A DNA stretch of 6,650 nucleotides from assembly GCA_018901555.1 (NCBI GenBank), contig JAHIER010000021.1:1-6650 (forward strand), given 5' to 3'. This DNA comes from Patescibacteria group bacterium. GTDB lineage: Bacteria; Patescibacteriota; Minisyncoccia; UBA9983. The translations under genes and the position numbers were made by a program. Positions 1 through 5,243 of the stretch are shown piece by piece; positions within the stretch are counted from its first letter, which is position 1; every line of letters starts with the position of its first letter. The notes under the pieces were generated by a model that was not told the origin of the DNA, ran no database searches, and saw only the letters and a program-made list of their open reading frames with translations.

Positions 1-131
1 AGATACGCTCACGATTAGATTATAAAGAATCAAGAGAATCTTTTGAAAAAATAGAAACCGCGATTAGAAAAGAAAGGTCTGACATAAACGCCCTGAAATC
101 AGAAATGAAGTTTAGAAGAGATAAAAAATAG
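1..131 (+). CDS. C-terminal end of an unknown charged, helical protein (partial)
   Basis: An open frame enters from the left edge (first full codon at 3) and ends at the TAG at 129-131, giving 42 visible residues. The tail is rich in Lys, Arg and Glu with hydrophobic residues at regular spacing (for example RLDYKESRESFEKIE), as expected for an amphipathic helix or coiled coil. There is no membrane segment and no motif I recognise. A strong intrinsic terminator begins 9 bases after the stop, which supports this being a genuine gene end. The function cannot be told from this tail; the start and any catalytic domain lie outside the window. Confidence 0.6.
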   Translation, partial: IRSRLDYKESRESFEKIETAIRKERSDINALKSEMKFRRDKK

Positions 132-139
132 AAACTAAT

Positions 140-169
140 CCCCGGCTGTGTGTCGGGGTTGTTTTTTTT
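140..169 (+). terminator. Rho-independent terminator after the leftmost gene
   Basis: CCCCGGC (140-146) pairs with GTCGGGG (152-158), seven base pairs including one G-U, around the loop TGTGT. It is followed by eight T residues at 162-169. It lies between the TAG at 131 and the secG start, so it separates the upstream unit from secG. Confidence 0.88.
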
Positions 170-186
170 CTGAATTAGCGTACAAT
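159..186 (+). promoter_or_regulatory. putative secG promoter, very close to the start codon
   Basis: TACAAT at 181-186 is a good -10 box. TTGTTT at 159-164, 16 bases upstream, is a possible -35 and overlaps the T tract of the preceding terminator. Transcription would begin about 193-195, at or next to the secG ATG at 195, so the message would be leaderless or nearly so. The strong terminator upstream means secG needs its own promoter, which supports the call. Confidence 0.5.
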
Positions 187-194
187 ATTTAATA

Positions 195-422
195 ATGTCT
201 GTTTTAACTAATATTTTACCAATTATTCAAATAATAATTTCTGTAATTATCATAGTGGCTATTCTGCTCCAGCAAAGAGGCGGTGGTCTTGGATCTGCTT
301 TTGGAGGGGGCGGTGATTCTTATCACACAAAAAGAGGGTTTGAAAAAATCTTATTTAGAACTACTATTATTGCCTCTATTCTTTTTGCCGTCACTAGTAT
401 AGTGGCATTGCTCTTAAAATAA
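195..422 (+). CDS. secG: Preprotein translocase subunit SecG
   Basis: A 75-residue protein with the SecG layout: a first membrane helix at about residues 7-25, the conserved cytoplasmic loop LLQQRGGGLGSAFGGGG (24-40), and a second helix at about 56-74. SecG is the small accessory subunit of the SecYEG channel in the inner membrane and assists SecA-driven export. The length and the QQRGGGLGSAFGG loop are typical of the family. The ATG at 195 is chosen because the first helix follows directly; there is no Shine-Dalgarno sequence, and a -10 box ends 8 bases upstream. The next gene starts 6 bases after the stop, so the two are probably co-transcribed. Confidence 0.93.
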   Translation: MSVLTNILPIIQIIISVIIIVAILLQQRGGGLGSAFGGGGDSYHTKRGFEKILFRTTIIASILFAVTSIVALLLK

Positions 423-428
423 ATATTA

Positions 429-2180
429 ATGAAAGATATTTTCTCATTCTTAAAAAAGCGCATAAATACGCCTTCATTGCAAGAGATTTTTTGCGCAATA
501 AAAAATCTCGGTCGTAATGAAAAACGTATCTTTTTTATTCTTTTTATTATCTTTATTTTAAGCGCTGGAGTGCTTATTTATAAAGTTAACGACAAAATTT
601 CTATTACTGTGCCTGATAATGGCGGGATTATAACCGAAGGGATCCTTGGGACTCCGCGATTCATAAATCCCTTACTGGCAATTTCTGATGCTGACAGAGA
701 TATGACCTCATTAATTTATTCAGGACTTATGAGGCCAGACAGCAGTGGCGGTTTAGAACTGGATTTGGCTGAAAAATATGATGTTTCTAAAGACGGCCTG
801 GAATATACTTTTATTTTAAAACCTGACCTTGTTTGGCACGATGGAGAACAAATAATAGTTGATGATATTATTTTTACCATACAACAAGCAAAAGATCCGA
901 TTCTTAAAAGCCCGAAAAGAGCCGGCTGGGAAGGAGTTATTGTGGAAAAAATAGATGATCGTACTGTTAAATTCATTTTAGAAAAATCCTATACTCCCTT
1001 TTTAGAAAATACTATTTTAGGAATTTTACCTCAACACCTTTGGAAAGACGCTTCCTCCGAGCTAATGACATTTAGTGAATTAAACATTAATCCTATAGGA
1101 TCAGGGCCATTTAAAATAAAAAGTGTAGATAAAGATTCTTCTGGCATAATAAAAACTTATTATTTGGTGTCTAATAAAAAATTTGCCTTGGGCCAGCCAT
1201 ATATAAAAGAAATTGACTTAAAATTTTATGCATCAGAAGAAAAATTGATAGAGGCTTATCAAAAAGGAGACGTTAACAGTCTAAGCGCTATCAGTCCTCA
1301 AACGCTGGAAAACATAAAAAGAAAAGACGGAAAATTAGAAGTCTTTTATCTGCCAAGAGTATTTGGAATATTTTTTAATCAAAATAATTCAAAAGTCTTT
1401 ACGCAAAACGAGGTCAGACAAGCCCTAAATTTAGCCACGGACAAGAAAAAAATAATAGATGAAGTGTTAAAGGGTCTTGGATCTGAAATTGACTCGCCTA
1501 TACCGCATGGCGTTTTTGGAGCTAAGGAATATGGAGGAGATATTTTTTCCATAGAAAAAGCAAAAGAACTCTTATTAAAAAATGGATGGAAATTAAATGA
1601 AGAAACCGGAATCTTAGAAAAAAAGGACAAAAAAGAAATTATTATTCTTGAATTTTCTATTGCTACTTCTAATATGCCTGAACTAAAACAAACCGCTGAA
1701 CTTATAAAATCCATGTGGGAAGCAATCGGAGCAAAAGTTAATATAAAAATATTTGAAATAGGAGATTTAAATCAAAATGTCATCAGGCCCAGAAAATATG
1801 ATGCTATTCTTTTTGGCGAAATAGTTGGCAGAGATCCTGATCCTTTTGTTTTTTGGCATTCTTCCCAAAGAAACGATCCCGGACTAAACATCGCTCTTTA
1901 TGCCAATATAAATGCTGATAAACTTCTTGAAAAAGCCCGGACTATTTCTGACAAAGAGGAAAGAAAAGAAATTTATTTACAATTCCAAGAAGAAGTTGAA
2001 AAAGATGTTCCTGCTATATTTTTATATTCTCCTTATTTTGTTTATGTGGTGCCGCAATCACTTAATGGAGTCAGGGAACTTGAAAGTATTACAACTTCTT
2101 CTGAAAGATTCGCTCAAGTCTATAAATGGTATATTAAAACAAGTAAAATATGGAAAATTTTTGTGAAAACGGAAAATTAA
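429..2180 (+). CDS. Membrane-anchored peptide-binding protein (SBP_bac_5 / OppA-DppA family)
   Basis: A 583-residue extracellular solute-binding protein of the oligopeptide type (family 5). A basic N-terminal region (1-33) is followed by one membrane helix (about 34-51). No lipobox Cys follows it, so it is probably held by an uncleaved anchor with the binding domain outside. Family features include the WHDGEQIIVDDIIFT segment (from residue 136; compare FHDG...A.DV.F in OppA/DppA), NEVRQALNLATDKKKII (from 327) and DPDPFVFWHS (from 469). The length is usual for the family. No permease or ATPase genes are present here, so the transport partner is unknown. It starts 6 bases after secG. The last codons (2150-2180) coincide with a direct repeat of the isomerase gene start, so the C-terminal end is at a rearrangement scar, but the WYIKTSKIWKIF tail looks complete. 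Confidence 0.88.
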   Translation: MKDIFSFLKKRINTPSLQEIFCAIKNLGRNEKRIFFILFIIFILSAGVLIYKVNDKISITVPDNGGIITEGILGTPRFINPLLAISDADRDMTSLIYSGLMRPDSSGGLELDLAEKYDVSKDGLEYTFILKPDLVWHDGEQIIVDDIIFTIQQAKDPILKSPKRAGWEGVIVEKIDDRTVKFILEKSYTPFLENTILGILPQHLWKDASSELMTFSELNINPIGSGPFKIKSVDKDSSGIIKTYYLVSNKKFALGQPYIKEIDLKFYASEEKLIEAYQKGDVNSLSAISPQTLENIKRKDGKLEVFYLPRVFGIFFNQNNSKVFTQNEVRQALNLATDKKKIIDEVLKGLGSEIDSPIPHGVFGAKEYGGDIFSIEKAKELLLKNGWKLNEETGILEKKDKKEIIILEFSIATSNMPELKQTAELIKSMWEAIGAKVNIKIFEIGDLNQNVIRPRKYDAILFGEIVGRDPDPFVFWHSSQRNDPGLNIALYANINADKLLEKARTISDKEERKEIYLQFQEEVEKDVPAIFLYSPYFVYVVPQSLNGVRELESITTSSERFAQVYKWYIKTSKIWKIFVKTEN

Positions 2181-2194
2181 AATTTAAAAAAGCC
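2150..2194 (+). repeat. Left copy of direct repeat flanking the toxin-antitoxin cassette
   Basis: Bases 2150-2179 match 2831-2860 at 29 of 30 positions (the difference is G2165 versus A2846). Weaker similarity runs to 2194, about 39 of 45 overall. In the isomerase frame this copy reads MENFCENGKLKFKK before decaying to a stop, against MENFCKNGKLEHKK in the right copy. In the peptide-binding-protein frame it encodes the last residues and the stop. The single mismatch within the 30 bases is synonymous (GTG/GTA, Val) in that frame. No similarity is seen upstream of 2150. Confidence 0.85.
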
Positions 2195-2232
2195 AAAAAG
2201 CACTTGGGGTTTTAATTTGGTGTTTATTTTTT
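2174..2232 (+). terminator. weak terminator-like hairpin after the peptide-binding-protein gene
   Basis: AAATTAAAA (2174-2182) can pair with TTTTAATTT (2210-2218). CCAA (2193-2196) can pair with TTGG (2204-2207) inside the loop, and six T residues follow at 2227-2232. The outer stem is entirely A-T and the internal loop is asymmetric, so termination, if any, would be leaky. It sits in sequence that looks like a decayed isomerase 5' remnant. Confidence 0.3.
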
Positions 2233-2244
2233 AGTAAATAAATC

Positions 2245-2260
2245 TGACACGAAATCGTCA
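2245..2260. promoter_or_regulatory. small inverted repeat, possible toxin-antitoxin operator
   Basis: TGAC (2245-2248) is mirrored by GTCA (2257-2260). An alternative nested palindrome is ACGA-AA-TCGT (2249-2258). It lies just upstream of the -35 box of the toxin-antitoxin promoter. Many type II modules repress themselves at such palindromes, but the arms are only four bases and the putative antitoxin has no DNA-binding fold I recognise. Confidence 0.22.
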
Positions 2261-2273
2261 AATATTATAAAGG

Positions 2274-2302
2274 TTGACTTAAGAAAACAAAGGGTTTATT
2301 AT
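2274..2302 (+). promoter_or_regulatory. sigma70-type promoter of the toxin-antitoxin pair
   Basis: TTGACT (2274-2279) and TATTAT (2297-2302) are separated by exactly 17 bases, which is close to the consensus. Transcription should begin about 2308-2310, giving a 5' leader of only six to eight bases before the ATG at 2316. Because no clear terminator lies between the toxin and the downstream genes, this promoter may also feed the isomerase, tRNA-Leu and RNase J. Confidence 0.7.
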
Positions 2303-2315
2303 TAAGAATAATAAT

Positions 2316-2522
2316 ATGAAAACTGCTTCTATTCAAAATAAAAATATTGAAACATTAGTAAGAAAAAACGTTATCTCTGTTTTTAGGGAAATTTTTACTG
2401 ATCCAGAATATCGGTTAAAATTAAAGCCAAATTTTGTTAAAAGATTGAAAAAATCTTTAGAATCAAAAAATAAAGGCGGAGTGCATAAATTAGATAATAT
2501 TTTAAAAAAATACCGCATTTAA
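2316..2522 (+). CDS. Putative antitoxin of a RelE-type toxin-antitoxin pair
   Basis: A 68-residue, strongly basic small protein directly upstream of a RelE-family toxin, 10 bases before its ATG and sharing one promoter. Sequence features are a helical N-terminal stretch (IETLVRKNVISVFREIF, about 11-27), a DPEYRLKLKPNFVKRLKKSLESK segment (about 29-51, in family style), and a tail VHKLDNILKKYRI. I do not recognise a named antitoxin family; the role comes from gene order (antitoxin first), size and the toxin partner. The product would be expected to bind and neutralise the toxin and perhaps repress the operon. The ATG at 2316 is preferred because the promoter places transcription start just before it. 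No Shine-Dalgarno sequence is present. Confidence 0.6.
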   Translation: MKTASIQNKNIETLVRKNVISVFREIFTDPEYRLKLKPNFVKRLKKSLESKNKGGVHKLDNILKKYRI

Positions 2523-2532
2523 TTTGCGCCAC

Positions 2533-2823
2533 ATGGAAAATTTTGAATTCGCGCTTACCGATGAAGCCAGAAAGGATTTAGAAAAACTAAATTCTCAAAT
2601 TAGAATAAGAATTTTAAAAAAATTAAAATGGTTCAGAAATAACTTCAGTCAGATAAGCCCTCTCCCATTGCAAGAAGAATGGCATGGATTTTTTAAATTC
2701 AGAATCGGGGATTGGCGCGTTGTTTATGAAATAGATTATCGCGAAAACAAAATTTTTATTCATATCATTGACCATAGAGACAAAATCTACCAAAGAAAAA
2801 TTCCTAGATGTATCACGAGATAA
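2533..2823 (+). CDS. RelE-family toxin (putative ribosome-dependent mRNA interferase)
   Basis: A 96-residue protein of the RelE/ParE superfamily. The N-terminal FALTDEARKDLEKL and the following helices fit the family, as does the C-terminal strand region: W50-HGFFKFRIGDWRVVYEI, then IIDHRDKIY. By alignment in mind with E. coli RelE, K55, R57, R62, R82 and Y86 match the positions of its active-site Lys, Lys/Arg, Arg, Arg and Tyr, so cleavage of mRNA on the ribosome is plausible. ATG 2533 is chosen over the TTG at 2524 because MENFEFALT is the usual start for this fold and no upstream residues are needed. It follows the putative antitoxin stop by 10 bases and ends 7 bases before the isomerase ATG. 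A repeat on either side marks this pair as an inserted cassette. Confidence 0.85.
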   Translation: MENFEFALTDEARKDLEKLNSQIRIRILKKLKWFRNNFSQISPLPLQEEWHGFFKFRIGDWRVVYEIDYRENKIFIHIIDHRDKIYQRKIPRCITR

Positions 2824-2830
2824 ATTATCA

Positions 2831-2875
2831 ATGGAAAATTTTTGTAAAAACGGAAAATTAGAACACAAAAAAGGC
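2831..2875 (+). repeat. Right copy of direct repeat flanking the toxin-antitoxin cassette
   Basis: This is the intact start of the isomerase gene. Bases 2831-2860 repeat 2150-2179 with one mismatch, and similarity fades by 2875. In the peptide-binding-protein frame this copy would also read WKIFVKTEN followed by TAG (2859-2861), so both copies preserve the end of that protein. Upstream of 2831 there is no similarity to the left flank, giving a sharp junction between 2830 and 2831. Confidence 0.85.
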
Positions 2876-3430
2876 TATGATGTCTGCAGAAACGTTGATG
2901 AACATGGAGAATTAAGATATGACTTAACCTTAATTTATCCAACATCAAATGAAATTCTTCCCAGAACATTCGGGCATTATCATACAATAGGATATGTTGA
3001 ACTTTTTGAAGTAATAAAAGGCAAAACACTTGTAATAATGCAAAAAGAAGATAAAAATCCTGATGAAATAGAGGAAGTTTATATCATCGAGGCTGAAAAA
3101 GGTCAGAAATTAATAGTACTTAAAAATTTTGGTTTTTGTAATATAAATCCGCAAGAAAAAGAGAGTCTCCTTCTTTCTAACTGGATAAGTAAATCTGTAG
3201 AAAATCTTTATCAAGATATAAAAGATTTAAATGGATTTTGTTATGTTGCAAAAAGAGATGTGAATAAAAAGATATTTTTTGAAAAAAATAAAAACTATAA
3301 AAAAGTCCCGGAACCAATAAAATTAAAACCTAAAAAATTGCCTAAAGAACTGGAAGATCTGAATTTTTTAAGCAACCCGGAAAAATATTCAAATCTTTTA
3401 ATAATTAATAATTTATATGAGAGAATTTAA
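2831..3430 (+). CDS. Cupin-type glucose-6-phosphate isomerase (archaeal-style PGI), one metal ligand altered
   Basis: A 199-residue protein of the cupin phosphoglucose isomerase family (as in Pyrococcus), which interconverts glucose 6-phosphate and fructose 6-phosphate. The family pattern is visible: YDVCRNV...ELRYDLTLIYP (16-37), RTFGHYHTIGYVELFEVIKGK (45-65) with ligands H49, H51 and E57, then the second strand pair KNFGFCNINP (98-107) and LSNWIS, and a NYKKVPEPIKLKP tail. The fourth metal ligand, a His in the usual YGHVTINP-like position, is F102 here, with C103 next to it. Its N terminus is short compared with Pyrococcus PGI. ATG 2831 is chosen because it starts the flanking repeat and an in-frame stop lies just before the left copy. 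It is 7 bases after the toxin stop and 3 bases before tRNA-Leu. Family assignment is fairly sure; activity is uncertain. Confidence 0.75.
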   Translation: MENFCKNGKLEHKKGYDVCRNVDEHGELRYDLTLIYPTSNEILPRTFGHYHTIGYVELFEVIKGKTLVIMQKEDKNPDEIEEVYIIEAEKGQKLIVLKNFGFCNINPQEKESLLLSNWISKSVENLYQDIKDLNGFCYVAKRDVNKKIFFEKNKNYKKVPEPIKLKPKKLPKELEDLNFLSNPEKYSNLLIINNLYERI

Positions 3431-3433
3431 AAA

Positions 3434-3515
3434 GTCGGAGTGGCGAAACAGGCAGACGCGCACGGTTCAGAGCCGTGTGGGGAAACCCATAGGAGTTCAA
3501 GTCTCCTCTCCGACA
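3434..3515 (+). tRNA. tRNA-Leu, anticodon CAG
   Basis: A complete type II cloverleaf. Acceptor GTCGGAG (3434-3440) pairs with CTCCGAC (3508-3514), with discriminator A3515. The D stem is GCG/CGC (3443-3445 and 3457-3459). The anticodon stem is CACGG/CCGTG with loop TTCAGAG, anticodon CAG at 3468-3470, reading the Leu codon CUG. A long variable arm has stem TGGG-GAAA-CCCA (3478-3489). The T arm is AGGAG-TTCAAGT-CTCCT (3491-3507). The terminal CCA is not encoded, so it must be added after processing. It lies 3 bases after the isomerase stop and 3 bases before the RNase J start, with no convincing promoter of its own visible. Confidence 0.97.
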
Positions 3516-3518
3516 CAT

Positions 3519-5222
3519 ATGAAATATATGCAAAAAATAACGCACTCAACGGACGGAAAGAGGGTCCGAATTATTCCTCTTGGCGGGGTCGAAGAAATCG
3601 GCAGAAACATGACTATCGTAGAATACGGAAACGATATTGTTATTATTGATGCCGGACTGCAATTCCCAGAAGAAGTTACTCCTGGTATTGATTATATAAT
3701 TCCTAATACCAAATATTTAGAAAGCAAAAAAAATAAAATACGAGGTTTGGTAATAAGTCATGGTCATCTTGATCATGTTGGCGCTATTCCCTATTTAATG
3801 GATAAATTAGGAAATCCTATTATCTACACAACTCAATTAACCAAAGCCATGATTATGAAAAGGCAGGAAGAATTTTCTCATGTGCCAAAACTTCACATAG
3901 AAGAAGTTAAACCTAATCAAAAAATAAAATTAAGCTCTGATCTCAAATTAAATTTTTTTGAAATTACGCATACTATTCCAGACGCCATAGGCACAATTAT
4001 AGAAACCCCTTTGGGAAATATTATTTATCCCGGTGATTTTAAAATAGAAAGAGACAGCAAAGGCAACCCTCTTCATGTAAAACAATTTATTGAATTAGGA
4101 AAACAGAAAAATCTTCTTCTTTTAATGGAAAGCACTAATGCTGAACAGCCGGGATTTTCTATTTCTGAAAAAACTGTTCAAGAAAATCTGGAAAAAATAT
4201 TCAAAGAAGCTAAGGGGAGAATTATTATAGGAACTTTTGCTTCTTTGATTGAAAGGATTATTGAGATTGCAAGAATTGCCGAAAAACTAGGACGAAAAGT
4301 TATAATTGATGGCTACAGCATAAAAACCAATATTGAAATTGCCGGTCAGCTTAAAATTTTTAATCCCAAAAAACAGCTCTTTGTGCCAGTTGAAAACATA
4401 GATGATTATCCGTCGGAAAAAATCATTGCTATCTGCACCGGCGCGCAAGGAGAAGAAAGAGCCGCTATGATGCGAATAGCCAATCGCAAACATAAACATA
4501 TAAAAATCAGGAATGGCGATACTATTGTTCTTTCTTCATCAGTTATTCCAGGCAATGAAAGAAGTATCCAAACCTTAAAAGATAACTTGGCGCGCCAAGG
4601 AGCAAAAATTATTCACTATAAAGTGGCTGATGTTCATGCCAGCGGTCATGCATATCAAGAAGAACTGAAAATGATGATTAAAATGATCAGGCCGAAATTT
4701 TTTATTCCCGTTCATGGATATTATTTTATGTTAAAAACCAATTCGGATCTTGCACAGTCTGTTGGTATGCCAGCAGAAAATATAGTTGTGCCAATGAATA
4801 ACGGTGTAATCATAGAAACTGATGCCAGAAAAATTTTTACCTTAAAAGAAACCGCTCCGGCAAACTATGTTATGGTTGACGGATTAGGCGTTGGCGATGT
4901 CAAAGAAATCGTTTTAAGAGACAGGCAAATGCTGGCCCAAGATGGAATTTTTGTGGTTATAACAGTTATTGATTCTCAAACAGGCAAAGTAAGAAACTCT
5001 CCAGATATTATTTCCCGGGGATTTATTTATCTCCGCGAATCCCAAGAATTATTACACCAGACCAGACACTTAATCAGAAAAACTGTTGAGGAAGCAACAG
5101 GCAAAATGCATCCAATTAACATGTCTTATGTCAAAGAATTATTAGTTGAAAAAATTGGGAAATTTCTATTTCAAAAAACCAAAAGAAGGCCTATGGTTTT
5201 AACAGTTTTAATTGAAGTTTAA
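3519..5222 (+). CDS. rnj: Ribonuclease J (metallo-beta-lactamase/beta-CASP RNase)
   Basis: A 567-residue RNase J, close to the usual 550-570. These enzymes are endo- and 5'-3' exoribonucleases in mRNA decay and RNA maturation. The metallo-beta-lactamase core shows IIPLGGVEEIGRN (18-30), the zinc motif HGHLDH (81-86), H151 in THTIPD and D173 in PGDFK. The beta-CASP region includes STNAEQPGFSISE, IGTFAS, CTGAQGE and SSSVIPGNE. HASGH (373-377) and PVHG with H399 close the active site. A C-terminal domain follows to 567 (DGLGVGDVKEIVLRDRQML and on). ATG 3519 is chosen because upstream codons would lie in the tRNA; ATG 3528 is an alternative. It starts 3 bases after the tRNA and has no Shine-Dalgarno sequence. 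PVHGYY in place of the common PVHGEY is a small variation. trpS follows after 21 bases. Confidence 0.95.
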   Translation: MKYMQKITHSTDGKRVRIIPLGGVEEIGRNMTIVEYGNDIVIIDAGLQFPEEVTPGIDYIIPNTKYLESKKNKIRGLVISHGHLDHVGAIPYLMDKLGNPIIYTTQLTKAMIMKRQEEFSHVPKLHIEEVKPNQKIKLSSDLKLNFFEITHTIPDAIGTIIETPLGNIIYPGDFKIERDSKGNPLHVKQFIELGKQKNLLLLMESTNAEQPGFSISEKTVQENLEKIFKEAKGRIIIGTFASLIERIIEIARIAEKLGRKVIIDGYSIKTNIEIAGQLKIFNPKKQLFVPVENIDDYPSEKIIAICTGAQGEERAAMMRIANRKHKHIKIRNGDTIVLSSSVIPGNERSIQTLKDNLARQGAKIIHYKVADVHASGHAYQEELKMMIKMIRPKFFIPVHGYYFMLKTNSDLAQSVGMPAENIVVPMNNGVIIETDARKIFTLKETAPANYVMVDGLGVGDVKEIVLRDRQMLAQDGIFVVITVIDSQTGKVRNSPDIISRGFIYLRESQELLHQTRHLIRKTVEEATGKMHPINMSYVKELLVEKIGKFLFQKTKRRPMVLTVLIEV

Positions 5223-5243
5223 TTCTGTTATTATAAAAAAACT

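Noticed and set aside
716..1714. Minus-strand open frames inside the peptide-binding-protein gene
   Set aside because: They lie fully within a convincing coding region and show no protein family features or gene-start context.
2524..2532. Toxin start at TTG 2524
   Set aside because: It adds only three residues (MRH), and the ATG at 2533 fits the family's usual N terminus better.
2533..2544. Third copy of ATGGAAAATTTT at the toxin start
   Set aside because: It shares 12 bases with the flanking repeat, but similarity ends there, and Met-Glu-Asn-Phe in AT-rich sequence could arise by chance; not counted as part of the duplication.
2768..2830. Isomerase start at TTG 2768
   Set aside because: It would overlap the toxin gene by 56 bases in another frame; the extra residues come from sequence on the cassette side of the repeat junction, and an in-frame stop precedes the left repeat copy.
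3417..3518. Longer RNase J reading frame starting at ATG 3417
   Set aside because: Its first 34 codons run through the tRNA-Leu gene and the isomerase end. The frame is open only because no stop happens to fall there; RNase J homologues begin near ATG 3519 or 3528.
5229..5234. TATTAT as a separate trpS promoter
   Set aside because: No acceptable -35 lies at the right distance, and such boxes are frequent in AT-rich spacers; co-transcription with RNase J is simpler.
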